From NCBI GenBank assembly GCA_017397125.1, contig JAFQKB010000045.1:1-64000 (forward strand): 64,000 nucleotides of DNA, written 5' to 3'. The notes beneath the pieces are model-generated. The model was not told the origin of the DNA. It did not search any database and saw nothing but the letters and a program-made list of their open reading frames with translations. A program made the translations under genes and the position numbers. The DNA is from Clostridia bacterium (GTDB lineage: Bacteria; Bacillota; Clostridia; Oscillospirales; Acutalibacteraceae). Positions 32,776 to 41,417 of the stretch are shown here, in pieces (position 1 is the stretch's first letter; every line of letters begins with the position of its first letter).

Positions 32776-34041
32776 GTGAAAGCACCCCTAGCAGACCGCA
32801 TCCGCCCCGCATCTCTGGATGACGTGGTGGGTCAGCAGCACATCCTGGGCCAGGGCAAGGCCCTGCGCAACATTATGGAGTCCGGGCGCATCCCGAACCT
32901 GATCTTTTACGGACCCTCCGGGGTGGGCAAGACCACCATCGCCCGCATCATCGCCCAGCAGACGGATATGCGCCTGCACAAGCTCAACGGCACCACCGCC
33001 TCCACCGCGGATATCAAGGCGGTGGTGGAGGAGCTGGACACCTTTGCGGGGATGAACGGCATTCTCCTGTATCTGGACGAGATTCAGTATTTCAACAAAC
33101 GGCAGCAGCAGACCCTGCTGGAGTTCATCGAGAACGGCCGCATCACCCTCATTGCGTCTACTACGGAAAACCCCTATTTCTATGTGTACAACGCCATCCT
33201 CAGCCGGTCCACTGTGTTTGAATTTAAGCCCGTGGAGCCGGAGGATATCCTCCGGGCGGCGGAGCGCGGATTTGATTTTCTGAGGCAGGAGAAGGCGTGC
33301 CGCATCGACGTGGAGGACGGCGTGTGCGCCCACATTGCCAAATCCTGCGGCGGCGACGTGCGCAAGGCGCTCAATGCCGTGGAGCTGTGTGCCCTGGCGG
33401 GGGAGACCGACGGGGACGGCAATATCACCGTCACCCTGGATACCGCCACCCAACTGGCCCAGCGCAGCGCCATGCGCTACGACCGGGAGGGGGACGAGCA
33501 CTACGACATCATCTCCGCCTACCAAAAATCCATGCGGGGCTCCGACCCGGACGCCGCCATCCACTATCTGGCCCGGCTGCTGGAGGCGGGGGATCTGCCC
33601 TCGGCCTGCCGCCGGCTGCTGGTGTGCGCCAATGAGGACGTGGGCCTGGCCTATCCTCAGATCATCCCCATTGTCAAGGCGGCGGTGGACACCGCCCTGC
33701 AGGTGGGTCTGCCGGAGGCACGCATCCCTCTGGCCAACGCCGTGGTGTTGGTGTGCCAGGCACCTAAGTCCAACGCGGTGTACAACGCCATCAATCAGGC
33801 CATGGCGGACGTGCAGGCAGGTAAAAGCGGCGCGGTGCCCCGCCAGCTGCAGAATAAGCACTACGACGGCGATGAGGTGGAGAAAAAAGGGCAGTTCTAT
33901 CAATATCCCCACGATTTTCCGGATCATTGGGTGCGCCAGCAGTATCTGCCGGACGCCATCAAAAACACCGTCTACTACACCCCCGGTGACAACAAGACCG
34001 AGCAGGCCTTCGCCGCCTATTGGAAGGACATTAAGAAATGA
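32776..34041 (+). CDS. rarA: Replication-associated recombination protein A (RarA/MgsA)
   Basis: A 421-aa AAA+ ATPase of the clamp-loader superfamily that acts at stalled replication forks. It opens PLADRIRPASLDDVVGQQHI. Walker A is FYGPSGVGKTTIA, Walker B LLYLDEIQYFN, sensor 1 IASTTENP. The C-terminal tetramerisation region (GSDPDAAIHYLARLLEAGD; ANEDVGLAYPQ) is complete. The start is a GTG with AAAGGAGGG upstream. The stop overlaps the alkylation-repair gene by four bases, making a small DNA-repair operon opposite nth. Confidence 0.95.
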   Translation: MKAPLADRIRPASLDDVVGQQHILGQGKALRNIMESGRIPNLIFYGPSGVGKTTIARIIAQQTDMRLHKLNGTTASTADIKAVVEELDTFAGMNGILLYLDEIQYFNKRQQQTLLEFIENGRITLIASTTENPYFYVYNAILSRSTVFEFKPVEPEDILRAAERGFDFLRQEKACRIDVEDGVCAHIAKSCGGDVRKALNAVELCALAGETDGDGNITVTLDTATQLAQRSAMRYDREGDEHYDIISAYQKSMRGSDPDAAIHYLARLLEAGDLPSACRRLLVCANEDVGLAYPQIIPIVKAAVDTALQVGLPEARIPLANAVVLVCQAPKSNAVYNAINQAMADVQAGKSGAVPRQLQNKHYDGDEVEKKGQFYQYPHDFPDHWVRQQYLPDAIKNTVYYTPGDNKTEQAFAAYWKDIKK

Positions 34042-34715
34042 GCCGGATCACCGAGCGGCTGTTCTCTCTGGCCGATGAAGGCTACCGTCAATTCCAGATT
34101 CCCCTGATTCCCACGGTGGATCGGTCGCGGGTGATTGGCGTCCGCACCCCCATCCTGCGGAAACTGGCCAGGGAGTTGGCCGGCACCGAGGAGGCAGAAG
34201 CGTTTCTGCGGGACCTGCCCCATACCTATTATGAGGAGAATAATCTTCACGCCTTTTTGGTGGAGCAGATACGGGATTACGATGCTTGTATTGCGGCTAT
34301 CGACGCATTTTTACCGTATGTGGATAATTGGTCCACCTGCGATGGATGGTCCCCCAAGGTATTAAAAAAGCATCCCGAGGAATTGCTGAGCAAGATTCGT
34401 CAATGGATGGCTTCAGACTTGCCTTATACGGTCCGGTTCGGTATCGGGATGCTGCAGCGTCACTTTTTGGATGACCGCTTTTCAGCGGAGTATCTTGCGT
34501 GGGTGGCATCTGTGGAGCGGGAGGAATACTATGTGCGGATGATGGTGGCGTGGTATTTTGCCACGGCGCTGGCCAAGCAATATGAGGCCGCTGTACCGTA
34601 TCTCGAACAAAAGCGTCTGCCGAAATGGACGCACAACAAAGCTATTCAAAAGGCGTTGGAGAGCTATCGGGTGTCCGCTGAGCACAAAGAACACTTAAAA
34701 ACATGGAGACGTTGA
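34038..34715 (+). CDS. AlkD-like DNA alkylation repair protein
   Basis: 225 aa, HEAT-like all-helical fold typical of DNA alkylation repair (AlkD/AlkC) enzymes, which excise bulky or cationic alkylated bases. The family signatures are VIGVRTPILRKLAREL, NWSTCDGWSPKVLKK (conserved W/D) and VRMMVAWYFATALAKQYE. ATG overlaps the rarA stop (ATGA). The second half is somewhat more AT-rich than rarA. Closest in pattern to the Firmicute group annotated simply as DNA alkylation repair protein. Confidence 0.88.
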   Translation: MSRITERLFSLADEGYRQFQIPLIPTVDRSRVIGVRTPILRKLARELAGTEEAEAFLRDLPHTYYEENNLHAFLVEQIRDYDACIAAIDAFLPYVDNWSTCDGWSPKVLKKHPEELLSKIRQWMASDLPYTVRFGIGMLQRHFLDDRFSAEYLAWVASVEREEYYVRMMVAWYFATALAKQYEAAVPYLEQKRLPKWTHNKAIQKALESYRVSAEHKEHLKTWRR

Positions 34716-34745
34716 AAAGACCGCTGTCGGCCGACAGCGGTCTTT
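34716..34745. terminator. Bidirectional terminator
   Basis: AAAGACCGCTGTCGG and CCGACAGCGGTCTTT form a fully palindromic stem between two converging operons. Its right end abuts the stop codon of the MATE-type gene. Confidence 0.92.
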
Positions 34746-36266
34746 TTATGCCTTTCTGAGGGTGAGCTGCCGCAGGTCCTCCCGGGAAAAGCAGCGCAAT
34801 ACGGGCAGCAGCAGGCCGTACAGCAGGGTGAACAGCCCCCCGGCTATGAGGACGTAGGCTATGTCGCTCCGGGCCGGAACGAGGCGGCACAAAAACCCGG
34901 CCGCCACCGCCGCCAGACCGGGGCGCACCAGCCAGCGACCCCACTGCATATCCGTGTGGCTCACCGCCAGCAGCCGGCCGGTGCTGAGGGTAGCGGTGAG
35001 CAGATTGCTCACCAGCATCACAAACAGAAAACCAACCAGACCGTAGCGGGGCAGCAAAAACCAGATAAGTGCGATGCGCACCCCGGAGTCCGCCACGCTG
35101 AACCACAGGGAGTGGACCTGCTGCCCCAGCCCCTTGAGCATGCCGGTGACCACGCTGTCCAGATACATCACCGGGGTCAGCGGCCCCAATATCTGCAGCA
35201 GCAGCCCCACCAGGGGGTCGTTGTACAGCAGCGTCCCCAGCCGCTGCCCCAGCACGGTGAACAGACCGCCCACCAGCACCGACCCTAGCAGGGTGACGTG
35301 CAGAGCACGCTCCACAAGACGGGTCACCTGCCGGCCCTGCTTCAGGGCGTGGGCGTCGGACAGCTCCGGAATGAGCAGGCTGGACAGGGTCATCAGCAGG
35401 GCAGAGGGGAAGAAAATGAGCGGCAAGGCCATCCCCTTTACAGCGCCGAATTGGGCCAGGGACAGGGCGTCCGACCGGGTGTAGAGGGTCAGCCGCGCCG
35501 GCACCAGGATGTTCTCCACCGTGCGCAGACCGGTGGAGAGATACCGGCCTGCGGTGAGGGGGACGGCGATGTACAGAAGGGGTTGTAAGAGTTTACATTT
35601 TCGGCCGGGGGCGAGATCCTGCGGTATGGGCTGGCGGCGGACGTCCCGCCGATAGGCGCCCAGCAGATACAGGCACGCCACCGTCTCGGAGAGGGCGTCC
35701 CCCAGTATGATGATGACGCAGGCCTGCGTGAGGCTGCCGTCCCACAGAGTGCCCAGCATACCCAGGATGCCGCCGATGCGCACCGCCTGCTCCAGGATCT
35801 GGGACAGACAGGGCGGCCAGGCCCGCCGCCGTGCCATAAAGTAGCCCTTGATGCAGCTGGATACCCCGATAAAGGGCAGGGCGATGCCGCTGACCGCCAC
35901 CGCCGGAACGGCGCGGGCATCTCCGATCCAGCCGCCGATAAGGGGCGCGCCTGCCCAAAGGGCCAGCGCCGATACACCGCCCACCAGCAGGCACAGCAGG
36001 CTGCTGATACGCATCAGCCGCTCCAGAGCGGCCCGGTCACTTTTGGCCAGGTGCTCGGCGGCCAGCCGGGTCACGGCAGTGACGATGCCGCCGGTGGCAA
36101 AGGTGGCTCCCAGCACGTACACCGAAAAGACCAGCTGGTACAGCCCCATTCCCTCGGCACCCACCCGGTTGGAGATAAAGATACGGAACAGGATACCGAA
36201 AAGGCGGAGCAGCAGCGAGGAGGCGGTCATCACGGCGGTGTTTCTGAAAAAGGCTTGTTTGTTCAC
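34746..36266 (-). CDS. MATE/MOP-type polysaccharide exporter, SpoVB-like
   Basis: 506 aa with about 12-14 hydrophobic helices. The N-terminal NTAVMTASSLLLRLFGILFR and RVGAEGMGLYQLVFSVYVLG match the SpoVB/MurJ-related flippases that move lipid-linked wall precursors, SpoVB being needed for spore cortex. The start is GTG 36266 with GGAGG upstream, overlapping the preceding stop by four bases. It is the last gene of a four-gene operon with a SpoIID-domain protein, supporting a spore-envelope role. SpoVB is preferred over MurJ on context; orthology is not certain. Confidence 0.85.
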   Translation of the reverse strand: MNKQAFFRNTAVMTASSLLLRLFGILFRIFISNRVGAEGMGLYQLVFSVYVLGATFATGGIVTAVTRLAAEHLAKSDRAALERLMRISSLLCLLVGGVSALALWAGAPLIGGWIGDARAVPAVAVSGIALPFIGVSSCIKGYFMARRRAWPPCLSQILEQAVRIGGILGMLGTLWDGSLTQACVIIILGDALSETVACLYLLGAYRRDVRRQPIPQDLAPGRKCKLLQPLLYIAVPLTAGRYLSTGLRTVENILVPARLTLYTRSDALSLAQFGAVKGMALPLIFFPSALLMTLSSLLIPELSDAHALKQGRQVTRLVERALHVTLLGSVLVGGLFTVLGQRLGTLLYNDPLVGLLLQILGPLTPVMYLDSVVTGMLKGLGQQVHSLWFSVADSGVRIALIWFLLPRYGLVGFLFVMLVSNLLTATLSTGRLLAVSHTDMQWGRWLVRPGLAAVAAGFLCRLVPARSDIAYVLIAGGLFTLLYGLLLPVLRCFSREDLRQLTLRKA

Positions 36267-36814
36267 AGTCTGCCTCCGGTGATTTGGGCGTATAGACGCA
36301 CCACCGCATTCCAGGTTTCTTTATCCGTGTAGCCGGTGACCGGCAGGCCGGAGGTGTTCTGCAGCATGCGGATGGCCTCCTCGGTCTGCCGGGTATAGCC
36401 CGGGTCAGTGGTCTGACCCGAGTCAGTGGTCTGGCCGGGGATGTTGTCATAGGCCGCCGCCAGGGTATCCAGCATGATCAGCAGAAAGGCCACCTCGTCC
36501 CCCCGGTCCCCGGGCTTGAGCAGGTCGCTGCGCAGTCCGGGGATGGCCAGGGGCGGCTGTGCTGCCCGGCGAACAGCCTCGTAGGCGGTAAAGATGGCCT
36601 CCCAGGTCTCCCGGTCCGCCCGACCGGTCTGGGGCAGACCCGCCCCGGCCTGAAACTCCCGGACGCCGGCGGCGGTGTCGGCGCCGTAATAGCCGTCCCG
36701 GGGCACGGTGGTGGTGCCGGTGCGGTCCCGCTGGATGGCCCGCAGATAGGTCTGCAGCTCCAGTACGTAGGGGCGCTCATCCACGGTGATGTCGTTGTCC
36801 AGAATCGTAGTCAC
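36263..36814 (-). CDS. Protein with two peptidoglycan-binding domains
   Basis: 183 aa, no signal peptide. Two PG_binding_1-type units: residues ~15-75 (DGYYGADTAAGVREFQAGAG ... DRETWEAIF) and ~110-178 (TEEAIRMLQNTSGLPVTG ... DKETWNAVVRLY). A linker near residue 128 carries a short internal repeat (QTTDSGQTTDPG). Both ends overlap neighbouring genes by four bases. Likely a wall- or cortex-binding factor produced with the upstream SpoIID/PG-binding protein. The lack of an export signal is odd for a wall protein; forespore or mother-cell location could explain it. Confidence 0.82.
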   Translation of the reverse strand: MTTILDNDITVDERPYVLELQTYLRAIQRDRTGTTTVPRDGYYGADTAAGVREFQAGAGLPQTGRADRETWEAIFTAYEAVRRAAQPPLAIPGLRSDLLKPGDRGDEVAFLLIMLDTLAAAYDNIPGQTTDSGQTTDPGYTRQTEEAIRMLQNTSGLPVTGYTDKETWNAVVRLYAQITGGRL

Positions 36815-38223
36815 GGTGTCACCTCGTTTTCTTGCATACTCAGTTCGCTGCCGGGGTATTGCCCCATCTGCTGGGCGTTGCCGGTGCGCAGGTCGGAGTA
36901 GAGGGTGGCGATGGCGTCCCAGGTGGTGACCCCCACCGTCCCGGTCTGCGGCAGACCAAACTGCCGCTGAAAGGCCTCCACCGCCTGGACGGTCTCCAGC
37001 CCGTACACCCCGGTCACCGCCGGTGCCGGGATGGCCGGGTAGACGGTGGATATATACGCCAGATACTCCTGGATGGTGGCCACATCCTGGCCCTGAAACC
37101 CGGATTGCAGCACCCGCCCGGGGAACAGCACCACCCCGCCGTCAATGAGCTGGGTGGAGGAGAGGATGCTCTCGTAGGCGTCGTCCATGGCCTGCCAGGT
37201 CTGGCGGCCCACAATGCCGTCCACCGGCAGACCGAAGGTCTGCTGAAAGGCCCGCACCGCCGCCTCGGTCTCCTGGTCGAACACGTCGTTGACCGGGATG
37301 GTGGGTATGGTGTTATAATAGGTGCTGATGACGTTGAGATAGTATTTGATGACCCGCACCTGGTCCCCGGTGTCACCCAGAGAGAGCAGCTGCTCATACC
37401 GGCGGGGCAGCTCGTCGATGCGGATGCCCTCGCTGTCCAGCTCGCTGAGCCGCTTGACGGCGTTAAACAGATAGGTCACCCGGTACCAGGTGGCGTTGCC
37501 GATGATGCCGTCCTCGGTCAGCCGGAATACCCGCTGAAAGGCCCGCACCGCCGCCTCGGTATCCACCCCGAAATTGCCGTCGGCGGGATTGATCTTGGGG
37601 ATGCCCGGATAGTTGGTGGAGATGCGGTTGAGCCGTATCTGCATCTGCTGCACGTCGTTGCCGGAATCCCCCAGACGCAGCGGCCGACCGGGATAGGAGG
37701 GCTGGCCGGTGCGCACCGGGGCGTCGGTCACGATGTCGATGTCGTCCCCATAGTAGCGCACCAGGATATCGTAGGGTCCCAGCCCCTGCTCCGCCAGGGG
37801 CACCGTGCCCCACTGGGACAGGCCCTCGCAGGTGGAGGTGGTACCGTTGCAGTATTGGGTGAAGTAGGGTTCGACGCTGCCCCGCCGCACCACGTAGGAA
37901 TTGAAGATCTCGTCCACGATGGCACTGACCGAGTCGTAGATCTCCCGGCCGGGTGTAAAGGATTGGTCAAACTGGGTGTTGTTGGTGATGTCAAAGTCGT
38001 ATCCCTGGCTGCGGTACCACTCGGTGTAGTAGCGGTTGAGGGCGTAGGAGATCTGGGCGTAGATGTTGGCCCGCAGGGCCGCCTCCGGCCAGGTGGGATA
38101 GATCTCGCTGGAGGCCACGTTTTTGATGTAATCGGGAAAATCCACGTATACGTTCTCGGCCGCCGCCGAGGGGGCTCCCAGATGCACCACGAGGGTGCGG
38201 GGAATGAAGGGTGTGCCGGTCAT
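36811..38223 (-). CDS. SpoIID-like domain plus three peptidoglycan-binding domains
   Basis: 470 aa. The N-terminal ~165 residues follow the SpoIID pattern: FPDYIKNVASSEIYPTWPEA (compare the YVKGVVSGEM... region of SpoIID), then EGLSQWGTVPLAEQGLGPYD and ILVRYYGDD. SpoIID is a lytic transglycosylase used in engulfment. Three PG-binding units follow (about 182-265, 280-350, 370-455), each ending in a TWxAxxxLY-like helix. No signal peptide or membrane anchor is visible. The catalytic glutamate is probably the E of SSEIYP, but the domain is divergent. It is 12 bases downstream of the Pro-rich protein gene and coupled to the next. Confidence 0.8.
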   Translation of the reverse strand: MTGTPFIPRTLVVHLGAPSAAAENVYVDFPDYIKNVASSEIYPTWPEAALRANIYAQISYALNRYYTEWYRSQGYDFDITNNTQFDQSFTPGREIYDSVSAIVDEIFNSYVVRRGSVEPYFTQYCNGTTSTCEGLSQWGTVPLAEQGLGPYDILVRYYGDDIDIVTDAPVRTGQPSYPGRPLRLGDSGNDVQQMQIRLNRISTNYPGIPKINPADGNFGVDTEAAVRAFQRVFRLTEDGIIGNATWYRVTYLFNAVKRLSELDSEGIRIDELPRRYEQLLSLGDTGDQVRVIKYYLNVISTYYNTIPTIPVNDVFDQETEAAVRAFQQTFGLPVDGIVGRQTWQAMDDAYESILSSTQLIDGGVVLFPGRVLQSGFQGQDVATIQEYLAYISTVYPAIPAPAVTGVYGLETVQAVEAFQRQFGLPQTGTVGVTTWDAIATLYSDLRTGNAQQMGQYPGSELSMQENEVTP

Positions 38224-38235
38224 AGTCGGCCTCCT

Positions 38236-39021
38236 TTACAGATTGGTGGGGCCGCCGGACTGGTAGCGGCGGACCGTGTCCGTGTCCTCGCCCGGCAGCA
38301 GGGGGTACAGGGGCACCGGCTGGGTGACGTAGTTGTTGCCGTACACCGGTACGTTGGCATATTCGGCGGTGCTGAAGCCCTCCAGGCGGACCTGGATGGT
38401 GTAGGGGATATACGGCTGTCCGGTGCCGGGGCGCAGGGTCAGCGCCGGATCCACCGAGGGCAGCGGGATGACCGGGGTCAGCCCGTCCCGATTGGTCTGT
38501 ACGTTGGCATAGACCGTTTCTCCCTCATCCCGGGGGCGGGTCACCGTAACCCGTGCCCCCGGCAGGGGCTCGGCCCCGCCGCCGGTAAAGACAAACACCC
38601 GCAGATACCCCACAAAGGGAGACTCCGGCGGTGTGGACGGACTGTCCGGCTCTGCCGGCGGCGGATCGTCCTGCGGCGGTCGGGGTGGCATAGGCGGCAT
38701 AGGCGGTCGGGGCGGCATGGGCTCGCCCTGGGGCGGCCGATAGGGCGGCAGTGTGCCCTCCGGGCGAGGCGGTTCCTCCGGCGATATTTCTGTTGGCGGC
38801 TGCCCCTGCGACAGCGGCATCGCCGCCCGGTCCCGCTCCGGATCCGGTAGGGGAAACCGTTCCTCCAGCCAGGCTTCGTCCCGTTCCGGGGCCGGGTCGG
38901 TCTGCGCCGGCGGCGGTGTAGGGGCAGGGGTGGGGCTCTGCCGTCGGTGCAGGTCCATCAGCTGCCGCCGGTATTCCTCGATGACGGCTGGGTTGGGTGC
39001 GGATTTCGGTTGCTGGTCCAT
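38236..39021 (-). CDS. Proline-rich protein with C-terminal Ig/regulatory-like domain
   Basis: 261 aa. The start ATG 39021 follows AGGAGGG; a longer frame upstream is not supported. Residues ~25-145 are extremely proline-rich with PPRPPMPPMPPRPP-type runs, and look disordered. The C-terminal ~110 residues resemble a carboxypeptidase-regulatory or prealbumin-like beta domain: GYLRVFVFTGGGAEPLPGAR ... GDxVTxP-like strands, VRLEGFSTAEYANVPVYG. No signal peptide. It is the first gene of the operon with the SpoIID-like and PG-binding proteins, so a spore-surface or cortex-assembly role is possible. Family not recognised. Confidence 0.78.
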   Translation of the reverse strand: MDQQPKSAPNPAVIEEYRRQLMDLHRRQSPTPAPTPPPAQTDPAPERDEAWLEERFPLPDPERDRAAMPLSQGQPPTEISPEEPPRPEGTLPPYRPPQGEPMPPRPPMPPMPPRPPQDDPPPAEPDSPSTPPESPFVGYLRVFVFTGGGAEPLPGARVTVTRPRDEGETVYANVQTNRDGLTPVIPLPSVDPALTLRPGTGQPYIPYTIQVRLEGFSTAEYANVPVYGNNYVTQPVPLYPLLPGEDTDTVRRYQSGGPTNL

Positions 39022-39189
39022 CGTGATCCCTCCTGTACGGATTGAAATAACCGGATGTTGCATTCCGGAGAATCGGGGAGAATCTGGGAAGAAAGTGGGC
39101 GTTTTCGCTGCCTTTTTCGCCAAAAAACCGATTTTTCTCCGAAAATCTGCGGAAAAACTCCGCATTTTTTGTCTTTTCCGAAAATCCTA
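39022..39189. other. AT-rich intergenic region between divergent operons
   Basis: 168 bases upstream of the minus-strand SpoIID operon. I see no convincing sigma-A promoter for that operon; a sporulation-sigma promoter is possible but not clear. A plus-strand terminator-like hairpin (TGCGGA-AAAAC-TCCGCA then T6, 39148-39170) lies just before the potA promoter. Confidence 0.5.
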
Positions 39190-39218
39190 TTGACATTTGG
39201 GGGTAAAAATTCTATATT
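39190..39218 (+). promoter_or_regulatory. Sigma-A promoter of potABCD
   Basis: TTGACA (39190-39195), 17-base spacer, TATATT (39213-39218). It leaves a leader of about 235 bases before potA. Confidence 0.8.
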
Positions 39219-39224
39219 GTTATC

Positions 39225-39459
39225 TGTCATCTTATATAAATTAATGATGCATCTGAGCAAGACCGTTTTTTGCATCTGCCAAACAGCGCCGCAGTCGTCC
39301 GGAGGTGTTCTTGCAGAACAACTCCTGGAATTCCCTTCGGAAATTCCGTAGAGATCTATCCCGGAACGATTGTGAAAAACCCTTTGCGGAGGGCGTTGCC
39401 ACAGCGGATGCGTCTGCCGCCGCGGCGGCAGAGTGTATTACCGCAAAGGGGGATGTATT
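39225..39459 (+). promoter_or_regulatory. Structured 5' leader of potABCD
   Basis: It contains a hairpin GGAGGTGTTCT-TGC-AGAACAACTCC (one mismatch, about 39300-39324), a second GGAATT..AATTCC hairpin with a TTC loop (about 39329-39349), and a long-range perfect 10-bp pair CCCTTTGCGG (39380-39389) with CCGCAAAGGG (39441-39450). The second arm contains the AAAGGG ribosome site of potA, so the pairing would hide it. This suggests translational control. No known riboswitch consensus was recognised. Confidence 0.55.
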
Positions 39460-40602
39460 ATGAACGAAAAGAAAATCATTGAACTGAAGAACATTGCTGT
39501 GTCCTTTGATGGGGAGCCGGTGCTCAAGAACCTCAACCTGAGCATCTCCGATGGCGAGTTCGTGACCCTTCTCGGCCCGTCCGGCTGCGGAAAGACCACG
39601 ACCCTGCGCATCATCGCCGGCTTCATCACCCCGGACGACGGCGATGTTTTTTTTGAGGGCAAGCGGGTCAACGACCTGCCCGCCTACAAGCGCACGGTCA
39701 ACACCATATTTCAGCGGTACGCGCTGTTTCCCCATTTGAATGTATATGAGAATGTGGCCTTTGGTATGCGTGTGCAGAAAAAGAGCAACGCCGAGATCAA
39801 GGAGACCGTCACCCGCATGCTGGAGCTGGTCAACCTCAAGGGTTTCGAAAAGCGCTCGGTGTCCAAGCTGTCCGGCGGTCAGCAGCAGCGTGTGGCCATC
39901 GCCCGCGCCCTGGCCAACAAGCCCCGGGTGCTGCTGCTGGACGAGCCCCTGGCGGCCCTGGACCTGAAGCTGCGCAAGGATATGCAGGCGGAGCTCAAAA
40001 ACATCCAGAAGAGCCTGGGCATCAGCTTTATCTACGTCACCCACGACCAGGAGGAGGCCCTGTCCATGTCCGACACCGTGGTGGTGATGGACGATGGCGA
40101 GATCCAGCAGATCGGCACCCCTCAGGACATCTACAACGAGCCGGAGAACGCCTTTGTGGCGGACTTTATCGGCGAGAGCAACATCCTGGACGGCGTGATG
40201 CTGGAGGACTATCTGGTGGAGTTCTTCGGCCGTAAGTTCAAGTGTCTGGACGCCGGCTTTGACAAGAACGAGCCGGTGGACGTGGTCATCCGTCCGGAGG
40301 ATATCGACATCGTGGAGCCGGCCAAGGGGCACCTGACCGGCACCGTTACCGCCGTCACCTTCAAGGGCGTCCACTACGACACCATCGTGGACTTTAAGGG
40401 CTTTAAGTGGCTGATCCAGACCACCGATTATTATGGGGAGGGCTCGGTCATCGGCATCGTGCTCAATCCCGAGGACATTCACATTATGAAAAAGTCGGCC
40501 TATTCCGGTATGTTCGGCGATTACAGCTCCTATTCCGAAGAATTTGACGAGCTGGGCGACGCCGAGGCCGCGGCAGAGGCCGAAGAGGAGGCAGAGGGAT
40601 GA
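39460..40602 (+). CDS. potA: Spermidine/putrescine ABC transporter, ATP-binding protein
   Basis: A 380-aa ATPase that powers polyamine import. Walker A is [12 protein letters not shown]-loop [23 protein letters not shown] signature [15 protein letters not shown], Walker [13 protein letters not shown], and H-loop [15 protein letters not shown]-terminal TOBE-type regulatory domain (~245-355) has [13 protein letters not shown], and an acidic tail ([12 protein letters not shown]) closes the protein. The start is the ATG at 39460 after AAAGGGGG; an in-frame GTG nine codons upstream falls within the ribosome-site helix. First gene of potABCD; its stop overlaps potB. Confidence 0.95.
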   Translation: MNEKKIIELKNIAVSFDGEPVLKNLNLSISDGEFVTLLGPSGCGKTTTLRIIAGFITPDDGDVFFEGKRVNDLPAYKRTVNTIFQRYALFPHLNVYENVAFGMRVQKKSNAEIKETVTRMLELVNLKGFEKRSVSKLSGGQQQRVAIARALANKPRVLLLDEPLAALDLKLRKDMQAELKNIQKSLGISFIYVTHDQEEALSMSDTVVVMDDGEIQQIGTPQDIYNEPENAFVADFIGESNILDGVMLEDYLVEFFGRKFKCLDAGFDKNEPVDVVIRPEDIDIVEPAKGHLTGTVTAVTFKGVHYDTIVDFKGFKWLIQTTDYYGEGSVIGIVLNPEDIHIMKKSAYSGMFGDYSSYSEEFDELGDAEAAAEAEEEAEG

Positions 40603-41417
40603 AGAGTCGTGCCGCTGCTACTCCTTTTGGCCTGTGGATGGGCATTTTCACGGTAGTGCCTATGGCGATCGTGCTGTGGTTCGCCTTTACGGACGCCAAC
40701 GGCACCTTCACCCTGGCAAACATTGCCAGGATCTGGCAATATGCGGGCACCTACGTGGACTCTATCTGGATGGGTGCCGTGGCCACCCTGATCTGCCTGG
40801 TGCTGGCCTATCCCGTGGCCCTGAGTATTTCCCGTAAGGCTGAGCACATGCAGCGCACTATGGTAATGATCGTGATGCTGCCTATGTGGATGAATTTTCT
40901 GCTGCGCACCTATGCCTGGATGACGCTGCTGGAGGACCAGGGTCTGCTCAACCAATTCCTCCGCTGGATCGGCCTGCCGGCCATGCATCTGATCAATACG
41001 GATGCGGCCGTGGTGCTGGGTATGGTGTACAATTTCCTGCCCTTTATGATTCTGCCGCTCTATTCCGTGATGGCCAAGCTGGACAATCGGATCATCGAGG
41101 CGGCCCAGGACCTGGGCTCCAACGGCTTCCAGGTGTTCCGCCGGGTCATTCTGCCCCTGAGCGCCCCCGGCATCGTATCCGGTGTGACCATGGTGTTCGT
41201 GCCGGCGGTGTCCACCTTTGTCATCTCCAAGCTGCTGGGCGGCAGCAAATATATGATGATCGGCGACGTCATCGAGAGTATGTTTGTGGGGGACGGCTGT
41301 GACTACAACGTGGGCGCGGCTCTGTCTCTGGTGCTGATGGTGCTGATGCTGGTTTGCATGTCCCTGATGCGCAAGGTGGATAACGGCGAGGATGAGTTAG
41401 GAGGGATGATGGCGTGA
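40599..41417 (+). CDS. potB: Spermidine/putrescine ABC transporter permease
   Basis: 272 aa with about six membrane helices. The binding-protein-dependent permease (EAA) loop is [24 protein letters not shown] (residues ~165-188), preceded by [19 protein letters not shown]. It pairs with PotC to form the membrane channel driven by PotA. ATG overlaps potA by four bases and its end overlaps potC, so all four genes are translationally coupled. Confidence 0.94.
   Translation: MKSRAAATPFGLWMGIFTVVPMAIVLWFAFTDANGTFTLANIARIWQYAGTYVDSIWMGAVATLICLVLAYPVALSISRKAEHMQRTMVMIVMLPMWMNFLLRTYAWMTLLEDQGLLNQFLRWIGLPAMHLINTDAAVVLGMVYNFLPFMILPLYSVMAKLDNRIIEAAQDLGSNGFQVFRRVILPLSAPGIVSGVTMVFVPAVSTFVISKLLGGSKYMMIGDVIESMFVGDGCDYNVGAALSLVLMVLMLVCMSLMRKVDNGEDELGGMMA

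Noticed and set aside
36832..38850. A 672-codon plus-strand open frame opposite the SpoIID/PG-binding genes
   Set aside because: The minus strand encodes clear PG-binding domains with tight gene coupling; the plus-strand product has no recognisable features.
39225..39459. A guanidine (ykkC-type) or other known riboswitch upstream of potA
   Set aside because: I looked for the ykkC conserved segments and the paired ACGR loops of the guanidine-II class and found neither, so only an unclassified structured leader is reported.
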